From Sphaerolaimus hirsutus (Eukaryota; Nematoda; Chromadorea; Monhysterida; Sphaerolaimidae): a DNA stretch of 64,000 nt. How positions within the stretch are numbered: position 1 is the first letter of the stretch; each line of letters opens with the position of its first letter. Position numbers and translations under genes: made by a program. The notes under the pieces were generated by a model that was not told the DNA's origin, did no database searches, and saw only the letters and a list, made by a program, of their open reading frames with translations. The DNA lies in NCBI GenBank assembly GCA_964036195.1, contig OZ038453.1, forward strand, positions 11,445,206 to 11,509,205. The letters are read 5' to 3'. This document shows positions 23,199 to 34,000 of the stretch, one piece after another.

Positions 23199-26100
23199 AT
23201 GGTTAGACGAAAGAGGGATTTTCATATTAATGTAAATAAGGACTGCTGCATTTGGTATTGGGGGGGGTCAGAAACTGAAACTATATTATACGATGTGATT
23301 TTCTTACAATTAGAAAATATGAGTACGAAATTTATACATTGGGTACAATTATTATACAACAATGTTTTTTTTATATTTCCAGGAACGTGAGGGCACCCCA
23401 ATCTCTGCGTCGGGACGATCTCAGGCGCGCAAAGCGAAAGATGTGGCCTCTCTAAAGTTGGTATCTGGGAGTGCCAAAAGGGAATCTCAGAAATCGAAAA
23501 ATCGACGGGCTGGGACAGTTTCTGAAAGTGCGGTTGATGGGGACTCATCTGGTTTGGGGGCGCAATTGGAACAGTTGAACTGTGACAGTTTGAAGGGGGG
23601 ATTACCGAGATCTGGAACTTTGCCAAATCTACTGTGTGGTAAGTGCTACTCGGTTAATGTATACGCGAACATTATTCTGGGGGATATTTACGAATACAAT
23701 AGGGGTTCAATAATAGCCAAAAGTTTGAAATGGTATATAAGTATGTACGTTGCTGAATGTATAGATATAAAACTATCAACGACGGTAACGAAATATATGA
23801 ATAAAATAAATGCAGATGTGAATCTAGCGGCGGAACTAGACGAAGGTGAAGATGACGGTTGTGCGACGCCTACAGTCCCTGGCAACGAGCCAACTCCGCT
23901 AGTTGTTGCTAGCGTCACCACCGAGATGCAGACCGAGGCCGTACAGAATCCTGGGGTGGGATTCGACCCTGAGGAGGTGATTGCCACGTACGCGAGCAGC
24001 GGTGTGATTGAAATGGATACTGGTATCCAAATCAGTCCCGACACGACGAATTGTCGCACTGTACGCGACCTGGCTGATGATTTGAGTGAGTTGTCGATTT
24101 TGACTGTTTGTCGAACTCTGATTTTAGACTTTTCAAATCCATACCGGATAAACATGGATATAATGTGGGAAACGGCAAATAATTATAATGGAAAATCTCA
24201 TTTTGATGGGATTAAAGTTGCATTTTTGACTCATACATTTCAAAATAGGTATATCCGGCACGGTGCCAACTGTTCTGTGTTAACTCTAAAGACTGCCACA
24301 TATTTCACAGATGTGGTGAACGTAACGCCGATTCTCAATGTGGACAGCGTCACCTGCATGGCGGGGGCGGGCAAACTTGTGGGTGACACCCACTTGCACC
24401 CATACGAGTACGCTTTGGCCATGCAGCGCAAGATGGAGGAAAATCCCACGGGCACTCCAAATGGGTCTGAAGTGGGTCAGCTATGTGCGCTGGTCAAATT
24501 GATGGAGGAAAATCATCAAAAAACGTGCGAGTATATGAAGCGGGTTAGTAAATGCATACGGGTTGGGGGAATATTAAATGTCACATCTTGGACGTCTAAA
24601 ATATCGAATACGTATAGAAAACCAAATGTAGTAAAGCCATACCTATTTAATTATATCTTCCCATACACAAAAATCAAACAAATTGTTGTACTAGATACTA
24701 AATCAGTGACGGACACTAACAAATATATATGCATAAAATCATTGATCATCTGTCCTACGCAGTTGGAAGTGGCCTATGCCCAATCATGTGGACATCTGGA
24801 CAATCGAATCGACGATTTGATGCTAAAACTGTCCGGCCTAGACGTTGATAAAAGCGCGCTGGAGAAAAGGGTTGATGGAGCGATTAAAGTTAGTCTTTGG
24901 GGCAAAGTACTACTGTTTGAGGGGGTGGAAAATAAATTATTAATAATTCCGGTATATACTGACACACCATTTCCTGGTGTACTGATAATTAAACGAATTT
25001 TAAATATTGTAATACAATTTAGCTACACTAACTACGTTTTAAATGTAAACACAAACCACTTTCAGAATATGAGCGCACAAGATACAACAGTTTCCGACTG
25101 CAAACGCCGTCTGCTGGCGTTGGAAATGGGCCAGAAGACACCGACAGCTGGAACCCCCCCGGTATTCGATTTGGCCAGCGACGAAACCCCGAAAATGGGA
25201 GCGGTAAAGCGGCGCCTCACGGATAACACACAAAATCAGGGTAAAATGGCGAAAATGGCGGTCAAGCCAGGCCAGGTAAATCAACGGGTGGTCAATCTAT
25301 CACTTTTTATGAGGAAAAACCGCAATATGGATACTTGGTCATATAAATCTACCTGTATGCAATATCTGGCTTCCATTGGTACATATACGGAGGTTTTTAA
25401 GAGTGGTCAAAAACACAAGATCGTAAACAAAAAGTTAAATGCAACTTTAGATGCGTACATATTTATTATGTTTTACAATGTTCAAAAAATAGGTGTACGC
25501 AGAGACATATATTATAGGTACAACAAACACATACATCAAAGTAGACAATTTTTGCAGTGCACGATTCCGCCCACCCCTGCACCTGGACAAAACGTGGTGG
25601 CTACTGTGGCGCCGAAAATCGAAAGCGATATCGTCATCTCGCTGATGGATCCGTCCGATCCCTTTGGAGGATACTACCCCTGGCGGGTCAAACTCGACGG
25701 CATAAAATTTGATTGTCTACTGACCGCCATGATTTATGTGAGTGCCTTTGAACGATTACTTATAGGAATGCCAAATAGTTACAAACATATTGATAAAGAA
25801 AAATTCCGCATTCTTTCCGTGTATAGACATGTAAATAATTCTACGTTTTGCTGTAACCAAAGTGTACTAGAAAACTGTAAATTTAACATTAAATACGAGC
25901 AATTGTCAACTTATGAATTGATCTGTATCAATAATAACTATCTAAATATCACCCAGGCCGAAGCAAAATCCACGGCCACACACACGCTTACCAGCATGGC
26001 GATGAATTTGCACCAGCTATATTCGAAATTGGCACCCGGGAAGGATTTCGACCCCGCCTTTCATGAATTCCAACGTGGCGCCCGTCGCATCTGGGGATTG

Positions 26101-29100
26101 GTACGCAAACACGTCATGGACCACTCCCTAGACATCTCTGCGAGTTGGTTCAAATCCGACAACGGCCGCGAAACCGAACCATTTGGGCTATATGGCTCTT
26201 TGACCGAAGCAAAAGAAACGGTGGCGTACGAAACACTCAAGGCCATCATTCAAAATGCTGTCGACTGTAACACGGGCTTCCGGTGGGTTATTATTGTTTG
26301 TAGACATTTGAGACTTGCGCTAATTCAGACTTTGAATCTTGAAATATATATGGAAGCTTGTTGGCAAAATGCCAAACATCAAGAAATTACTTATAAATGT
26401 TTGTGGCGTACGGCTGAGATAACAAAATATAGGGATACATATTGGCTAGATGCCAATCGCTTACAGGTGGTACACAACTATCTGCAACGCATGACAAAAC
26501 CGATTAAGTTTAATTCCTCAGCGTATGCAATGAACACAAGTATATTGACAATCACAACCCCTCACAGACAAATTCTGTGGTCATCTGGGCAAAGAAAAAT
26601 CGACGGGGTCTACGTGAGCACCGGGCGTCAGATTCGCTGTGCCGGCGAAATTCCGGCCAGCGGCTGGAGGGGAGCTTTGATGTGCGGCGCAAACAAAGGG
26701 CGCTATGAGGTAGGGTTGACCTCTTTTGACTTATCCGATTTTTTTAATATAAACCTTGGAAACATTTGTCTGCCTTGGCACACGGCCAAATACCTTGGTA
26801 AGGCGGCCATTAGGCTATTAAAGTACGCGGTGCGATACGAAAATGTATATTGCTATTTTAAAGATTACTGTGAAACCAATATACAAGAAAATAAAAATAG
26901 ATATTTAGAACAAACCCCCTACACACAGTGTGCGCTCCCCACCAAGGATGGAGCCTACTACATGGCCCCATTCATGAACCTGTACGGCGAGGCGCTGATG
27001 GAAGTGCGAGCCAAAATTTCAAAGGAAATGGCCTTCTCGCGCCGTGCGTCCAATGGCGAATTGGTGCCAATCGAAGACGGGGAAATGTTTCGCCAGTACG
27101 ACTCAGAAGGCCACTTCGACGGAATGGACAGGAAAAAAGTTTACGCGAAACTACAGCAGAAGCTGCTAGCGCCCGAATCCTACAAAGTGGAGGTGAGTAG
27201 GGGCCAATTGATCTGTATGTTACTTGTGTTACCTTCTATTGAGTTTAATCGAGAAATAATCAATTATTTGAGCGTTTTTACGCTTGCTGACAAGTTGTCT
27301 AGAAGTGTTGATGATATCAAGTGGGTGTTGTCCAGAGGTGCTCATACAATCAACGCAACACACCTTGAAATATATATGGACGTAAAAAAAGTTGCGATTA
27401 AGAATACATATCATGCAATCTCACAGTTGTCTAGAGGGGCTAATGAACTGAGATGGGTGTTGTCTAGAGGCATAGTAGCAAAAATACAGAATAAGCGTGA
27501 AATTTATAGAATATTTACTTTGCAAGACCCATCTGACTTAGAAAACATGTTGTCTAGACGTCATGGTTTCATGGAAAAATATTGTTCGACGATTCTGTTA
27601 TTCAGAAATGTTCTCAATATGAAATCGGTGTTGTCTAGAGATACTTATTTAAGTAAGACGGTAATAAAATTCAATAAATCCGAAATAATTATCGAACTTG
27701 TGGATAAGTATTATCCAAATATGCTAATGATTAGTGATGCACTTCAGATGGATAGCTTGTTGTCTAGAGGTACTCCTGAAAATAAATTCAAGATGATATT
27801 ATATCTCAAAACATACAAAAATACTGATACTTATGACTTTTTAGATAAATATCTTTTGAATACACTGTTGTCCACATGTGTTCTTGATATGAAATTGATG
27901 TTGTCTAGAGGTACTCCCGGAAAAAAATTTTTATTTTTAGCGCAAAAAAAACGATTTATGCCTGTGTAATGCATACACGAATGTATGAGCTAACTTCAAT
28001 ACTTTTACAGGCCCGTCGAATGGCGGCGCTTCGCAATGGCTGGCAAAATGCGGAAACGGAAACGACGGCGCAACCGGAAGCCCAGCCAGCACCACCGAAT
28101 CAATCTGTACCGCGCGGACGCGGCTTTTCTGGTTTTCGAGGGCGTCAGCCGTACAATGCTCGTGGTCGCGCCCGAGGACAATTCCTGGCACAAAGGGGAA
28201 GCTTCGCTGGTAATTTAGATGTGCTTACTACAATCTACATCCGCCGAAATAAAGGTGTATTTAGAATTAAGTGGATATTTATTCAGGACAGGGTTAAAAA
28301 GGTGAAGACAATTGCTATCGATGATTGGTTAAAAGCGATAATCAAACTCTACCATCTATACAATTTTTTTATCCGATACTATATTACATCTTGTCAATCC
28401 CCTGACGCAGGCAGGGGCATTAGCTCAACGAACCAGGGGCAGCGCACGGTGTACGACCTAACGCAAAATGTCCTGCAGTTTGAACCAGAACCCTTGACGG
28501 AAGCGCGCATCGGAGTGGAATCGACTATGGCGAGCGCCAATACCCAAGGTACTTTTCCTATACTCATTCGAAACACTTTGGGAATGTACTGTCGGCAACT
28601 TTTACTGTCAAAGAAATACTATCAATACACTATAGGTAATATCTCACTAATAAATTTTTACACTTACCATACAGCCAGTTCAAGTGACGCGCCGCGTAAC
28701 GTCGGTGGCGTCAACGCGCAACAACTTTCGAATATCCTGGCGCAACAGCAGACGCGCAGTGGACAACAGCTAGTAGATGAGGACATCGTGTCAGATGACG
28801 ATGATTTCGACAACATGCCAAGTAGGTTTCTTGAAAAAAAACGATTTTGGATGCTTCGACGAATGATAGATAAAAAGACGCTTAATATAAAATGTAAAGT
28901 AATTAAAAAGTACATACTAGCACAAGAAGGCACACTTTGGCACATACTCATAACACCATATCAAATGTCAGCAATCAATATTTCGAACATCCCCATACCA
29001 TCTAAAAATGTAGCCCTCAATATAACAAATAACTATAATATGCATGCCATTCCAGACGCGGTGACGTCGACCATTGCCAGGGCGACCAGGACCGGTGACA

Positions 29101-30326
29101 GCAGCTACACCGGCGTGGCACAGGTAAACTATCCTGGACGCATAGGATGCAAATTGGTGAAAGAACTCTTTTTTAAACAGGTGCGCACGCGCGGTCGCGA
29201 GTTGCCAAGATCGATACACTGCCGGCAACTACTTTTGTCTCATCTGGAAAAACAAAATTCGATAAAATGTGCAAAGTCACTGGGCAACTTCTTGCAATCG
29301 CACTTGTACTACCCAGAAGACACCATGATTAGAGACAAAGCGTTTGGCACAAAGTGCCACGCTATCAATGGCATCTTACGGCTGCTGAATACGGGCATTA
29401 ATATGGGGCCTTTGTGTGGTTTTCGACCGTCGGACCACACCCCAGTGACAACGCAGAAAATTTCGTTGCCCACTGAACCTGCCTCCGATCCTTACGCTTA
29501 CTTTTATACGGTCATGATTATCGGTGATTCAACTTGTGGCTCACTCTACAACATGTTGTCTACCGACTGTGCCACTGCAAAAATGCCCGTTACCATTCAC
29601 GGGAGTAAAAGCTTGTTTTCTGGGCGCCGAATGAACACTTTTTGTGCGGGTATTATTGATGTGAAATTTACTACTGTATACGACATGGTTGTTTTGCGCT
29701 CTGTACTGAATGCCTGTGACGCTGAATTATTTGAAGCGTGTGTTTTTGATGCTAAGGGTGTTGATCTGTTTTTTTGGATGGCGTTAAAAAACATGTTGAT
29801 TTTATCCAATCGAACAAATCGTTGAAATTGCAGCCGTTTGGTAAAATTGTACTGAGTATTGTTGGCCCCACAATGCCTATGAGCTTTTCGAGTAGCTGGT
29901 CAATTGCGAGGGTACAGGAAACGTACTTGTTTTTGTACACATTAGAAACAGCCCTCCATAACATGGTTACTTGCAGTTTAGAAAACGTTGTGGTTTTGCG
30001 GCTATTTGACTATTTAGAGCACAATTTTGTGGCGCTGGGCTTTGATAGTAAGCTAGATGCATTTTTGGCAATGATGACCAAGGACGGCATGCATACGTCG
30101 GAAAATGGCAACCGCTTGCTGTGCCACTTGCTTAGAAAAGAGTTGCTTTTGATGTCGGTTACTGATTGTTACTGGAACATAGAACCTATCTTTTGGCAAC
30201 CATCCAATTACTTTTGCATCTCAGGCGCGAGGCGGCCAAGCGGCAGGACGAAACGCCAGCGGCACAGGACACGTGATACCCGGCCAATCCCCGCTCACAA
30301 ATCATTTCCAGCGTTTGCGCAAATAG
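23199..30326 (+). CDS. RGG-box RNA-binding protein, 15 exons, 897 residues
   Basis: Exons: 23199-23231, 23383-23638, 23816-24085, 24311-24543, 24763-24888, 25066-25275, 25558-25737, 25957-26282, 26568-26709, 26929-27192, 28011-28209, 28411-28548, 28675-28821, 29056-29123, 30225-30326 (TAG). Every junction is GT-AG and in phase, and the total is 2694 nt. The start is basic (MVRRKRDFHIN) with TATAAA upstream. Order: basic/serine-rich (to ~100), acidic, coiled-coil-prone (~250-330), a folded-looking centre (FGLYGSLTEAKETVAYETLK; FHEFQRGARRIWGLVRK), a basic region, RGG repeats (PRGRGFSGFRGRQPYNARG), and a final RGG exon. I recognise no family. An RNA-binding, capsid-like role is inferred from the RGG tail and the adjoining retrotransposon enzymes. 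Introns are AT-rich and mostly stop-free. It could instead be a host gene with a LINE behind it. Confidence 0.7.
27193..27969 (+). CDS. Read-through C-terminus in intron 10 with repeated LSRG motif
   Basis: The intron at 27193-28010 (818 nt) is not a multiple of three, unlike the other large internal introns. If retained, the exon frame continues 258 codons to TAA 27967-27969. That extension has nine copies of a TTGTC(T/C)AGAGG-like sequence in the same reading frame, near 27296, 27328, 27426, 27459, 27549, 27630, 27759, 27867 and 27900. They encode units such as IKWVLSRGA, LRWVLSRGI, MKSVLSRDT and MDSLLSRGTP, each ending a predicted helix. The repeat looks like a helical solenoid, but I cannot assign it. 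It would give an alternative C-terminus without the RGG box. Confidence 0.55.
   Translation: MSRGQLICMLLVLPSIEFNREIINYLSVFTLADKLSRSVDDIKWVLSRGAHTINATHLEIYMDVKKVAIKNTYHAISQLSRGANELRWVLSRGIVAKIQNKREIYRIFTLQDPSDLENMLSRRHGFMEKYCSTILLFRNVLNMKSVLSRDTYLSKTVIKFNKSEIIIELVDKYYPNMLMISDALQMDSLLSRGTPENKFKMILYLKTYKNTDTYDFLDKYLLNTLLSTCVLDMKLMLSRGTPGKKFLFLAQKKRFMPV
27967..27971 (+). promoter_or_regulatory. TAATG stop/start overlap
   Basis: TAA closing the 23362-27969 frame shares its last A with the ATG opening the 27969-29825 frame. UAAUG is used for termination-reinitiation in some non-LTR retrotransposons (SART1) and some viruses (established). Its use here is inferred. Confidence 0.45.
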
Positions 30327-30766
30327 AAAACAGGTGTATGAAATTTAGGTTTTTTGGCGAATGGCCAAGTGTTTGGATGTTTTTTTCTCTCGTTGATGAT
30401 TGGAGTCATTTTTTTTCTGTGAATGGTGAACGAGAAGAACTCACTTATGTTTTTTTGAATTACACACTTAGGAAAGATAGTTCGCTGGCGTCACGAGATG
30501 TGAAATCTCGAGATACACTAAAAATGCTATCTGCACACCTTGCAAATACTGTTACAAAGAACATAATTGATGACATGTACTTCAAAGAAATATGTAGAGA
30601 ATACGCCATTCTTAAAACAGAAATTGATAAGAACTTTTTGAAATTTCGCATCTCATGTCCGTATACTAAGGGAAAATATGAGTTATGCGTTTATACTCTG
30701 ATAGAAAATGGTGTTCGTCGATTTAATTGTGAACGTTTGTGGGAATCTCAATATTTTTTGCTTTGA
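29124..30766 (+). CDS. SGNH/GDSL hydrolase-like domain across two frames
   Basis: Intron 14 of the RGG gene (29124-30224) continues the exon frame to TGA 29823-29825, with the SGNH block-I signature VMIIGDSTC at 29514-29540. The -1 frame then takes over. It contains KIVLSIVGPTMPMSF and the last SGNH block DGMHTSENGN at 30083-30112, about 186 residues after GDS, a normal spacing for this fold. The frame continues across the last RGG exon in a different frame and ends at 30766 with a lysine-rich tail. LINE ORF1 proteins of CR1/L2 type carry such esterases (family knowledge). The middle block is atypical. The two halves overlap at a slippery heptamer. A simple one-base indel is the alternative. 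Confidence 0.6.
29786..29792 (+). promoter_or_regulatory. Candidate -1 frameshift heptamer A AAA AAC
   Basis: The zero frame reads TTA AAA AAC, so the heptamer fits X XXY YYZ exactly. The -1 frame continues at CAT GTT GAT and stays open to 30766. The zero frame stops 31 bp later. I did not find a convincing downstream pseudoknot by eye. Confidence 0.45.
30754..30760 (+). promoter_or_regulatory. Candidate -1 frameshift heptamer T TTT TTG
   Basis: The frame ending at 30766 reads TAT TTT TTG CTT TGA, so the heptamer is correctly phased and the stop follows two codons later. The -1 frame continues GCT TTG AAT and is open to 31029. Confidence 0.4.
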
Positions 30767-31029
30767 ATTCGAATAGTTTTGCTCTTTTTGCCTTTTTTGA
30801 TCACTTGCATGCGAGAAAACAATATGATATGGTGAATCGTTTGTTTTTACGAATATCAAACGACTACTCTATCGATTATGGCGAATACATGACCAAAATT
30901 AACACCTGTCGAATCGACTTACTACAATTATTACTGACTTTTGACAAATTGATTTTTAAAGTGGCTATATCTATAGCGTTGTTGAATGTTTGCACAAAAA
31001 CGCAAATACTAGTTCACTTTTACTACTAA
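30760..31029 (+). CDS. Short open frame linking SGNH and endonuclease/RT frames
   Basis: This -1 frame is open for 89 codons after the second heptamer and ends at TAA 31027-31029. The sequence is hydrophobic/aromatic then helical (LFAFFDHLHARKQYDMVNRL). No family is recognised. It is in the same frame as the endonuclease/RT ORF, whose first ATG pair is 19 bp after the stop, so reinitiation or read-through is possible. It may simply be a degraded stretch. Confidence 0.35.
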   Translation, partial: ALNSNSFALFAFFDHLHARKQYDMVNRLFLRISNDYSIDYGEYMTKINTCRIDLLQLLLTFDKLIFKVAISIALLNVCTKTQILVHFYY

Positions 31030-31047
31030 CTGGTGCTAATATTGGTC

Positions 31048-34000
31048 ATGATGTTTTTTACAAAAATAAACGGTGTTACCAATTTTCATGGCTCTATCGA
31101 CCACAATGAGTGTTTATACTCTATACCACTACTAATACTGTATCAGAATGCTAGATATTTGCGGTGGAAAAAACCAGAACTACTTGCTACCATTTTAAAT
31201 ACTGGATGCGACATAATGTGCTTCGTTGAAACACATTTTTCCTGCATAACGGAAGCTATCACCCTACCTGGTTATACTGGGATACACACTTTCAAAAAGG
31301 GAACTGATGCTGGTGGTATCTCGGTGTACATAAAGCGTTCACTTAAATTTACAAATATAGACTACACCAACGAAAACAATATAATGGGGGTTCTAATACA
31401 TACATGTAAAGTAAAAATTAATATAACAACATGCTATCTGTTTAACAACTCTAAAGCAAAAAAGTCAAAAAGAGTTCTCGATCTGAATGAGAGAATTTTA
31501 TTAGAAATAGGTACAAAAATGTCTAACTTAGATGAGAAAGGCTATCCTTCCTTGATTCTGGGGGACTTTAACGGGCACATTGGCAATGATGAACTGGGAC
31601 TAGAAGGAAATAATGGATGTGTAAACGAAAATGGTAAGTTAATTAGGGATTGGCAAGCAACATATGGTCCATACTTGATTAATAAAGATTTTACGGAACT
31701 ATGGACTTATGAAAGAAGTAATGCAAAATCAGCTATAGACTTATGTTTTTCAAATCGTGAATTACCACACATGTCAGGCTGGATAGACAACACGGGCAGT
31801 CAGTGCCCATTGGCATCTGACCATCATGCAATCTTTGTGAAATATCTTTCTCCCCATGAGTTTCAAAAACCTCCAGAAATTCAAAATACAAAATTGAACA
31901 AGAATGAACTACTGTTGATGAATAATAAACTGAGTGAGATTGAACCAACAGATTATAATGATATCATTTCAACCATTCATGACACCTGTAGAGTGATCAA
32001 AAATGAAATTGGTCAAACCCATAGCAAAATGCTGCCACACCCAAGAGTTAGTAAATGTATAATAAAATTACATAGAAATATAGCCAAAATTAAAAGGAAA
32101 ATTCGCGCACAAGGCAATAATGAGATGCTACGGAAAGAATTGAAAATATACCAACACAAATTAGGAAAAGGAAAAAAGGAATTGAATAAACTTAATAAAG
32201 ATAAAGAATTAGAAAAGATGTACAATAATAAACCAAAAGAATTAAATATGGTATATAAACATATAAATAAAAATTGGCATAACAAGAGACATACTACAGA
32301 AATGACTGATAAAAAAGGAAATATAATAGAAAGTCAAGAAAAAATGAATATGGAAATGAAACGAGTATGGGGGAATATTATGACAAACAATCCAGGATCA
32401 CCTACCTATCACCCAATTGAAAACATTGGACTCTCTCCAGGCACACAAGAAGAACTCAAAATAGAATTTTCATTTGAAGAACTTAAAAAAGCTATAAAAC
32501 AACTGCAAAACAATAAATCACCCGGGACAACGGGTATACACCATGAAACAATAAAAATGCTTCCAAGCAACTATCTTATGGCTCTACTCGACATGTATAA
32601 TAGATGGCTTAATGGGGTAGAAATTCCAATAGAAGCAAAAATATGCAAATTGGTATTACTACACAAGAAAGGGGACAAATCCAAAATGGATAACTACAGA
32701 ACTTTAGGTATATCATGCAATATAAAAAAAGTATACATGATATTGTTAAACAATAGGTTAATTAAAGTAGCAGAAAATGAAGACATTTTTACTGAATTAC
32801 AGGGGGGATTTAGACCAAATAGAAGGACATGTGACAATGTCCAAATAATTAATACATGCTATAACTATGCAACTGCTAATGGAAATGACTACTTTACATG
32901 CTTTGTAGATGCAGTAAAAGCTTTTGATAGGGTAAATAGAGACAAACTATGGAAAAAGCTTTTGGATTTAGGAATCCCTTCTAAACTTGTTTCAGCAATT
33001 TCACAAGCATATACTAACATTAAAGTCAATATGACATATGGGGACTATATAAGTGAAGATTTTGGCTATCCAATAGGGGTGGCACAAGGTTGTGCATTAA
33101 GTCCTACTCTATATGCACTTTATATGCACGACTTAGCCAACGAGCTCACAAAAACTGGGCAAGGTGCCAAATTAGGTAAAGGACAGGCCAAGCTACCAGC
33201 CTTATTCTTTGCAGATGACATTGTCCTAATGGCTAATACAGCCTCTGAACTTCAAGACCTGATGACAAACTTTACTGAATGGTCATGGAAATGGAATATC
33301 ACAATAAATCAGAATAAATCCTATATACTGAGATGGGGTAAAAAACAATTGGGACGTTCTTGGGCATTGGGATACGATAACAATAAGAAAATAGGGCAAA
33401 TATATGAATGTAAGGAAATAAAGTACCTCGGGGTAACAATAACTGAGGATGTAAGTCCATTTAAGACACACATCAAAAACTGTGTAGCCAAGATGCTTAA
33501 ACATAGCACACTGGCCATACTTTCATCAAGGAATACAACCAAACCCATGTTGTATGCTAAGATGACTTTTAAATCATACATAGAACCAGCGAGCATGTAT
33601 GGGTTAGAAATTACAGGTGCAGATAAAGAAAGTCTCAAAAAAATAGACAGAATTTATATGAGTACGATGAAGCGAGCACTGCACCTTCCCACATCAACAA
33701 GCACTGCAAGCCTATTAGTTGACCTTGGTGGTGAACTTCCCTCAGATAAATATAAACAAATGACAATAACATTTTCAAACTATGCTAATAAATTGGATGA
33801 TAACAGGTTGCTTAAGAGAGCTATGGAAATAGATAAATCCCTAATAGGAAATACACGCATTAAAGCTCACATGCTGATGCATAACAGATACTTATCCAGT
33901 ATACAAGATACCAACATACCTGGGGAACATGCAAGAATTTTAACCAAAACAAATATTAAATTGGCTATATACCAAAACAGGCAAGCCATATCAGTAAATC

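Larger units (their letters stand above)
23639..29055 (+). other. Eleven in-frame, stop-free introns of the RGG gene
   Basis: Introns of 177, 225, 219, 177, 282, 219, 285 and 219 nt (between 23639 and 26928) and 201, 126 and 234 nt (28210-29055) are all multiples of three. None has a stop in the exon frame. As a result the unspliced DNA is open from 23362 to 27969 and from 27969 to 29825. They are AT-rich, where stops should be frequent. They are not obviously similar to one another. All have convincing donors (GTAAGT, GTGAGT, GTTAGT and similar) and pyrimidine-AG acceptors. Confidence 0.85.

Noticed and set aside
24843..25065. The AT-rich segments as ordinary coding insertions rather than introns
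   Set aside because: Each is bounded by consensus GT and pyrimidine-AG sites with matching phase, and the overall spliced length is in frame to a stop. I keep translation of the retained form as a separate hypothesis.
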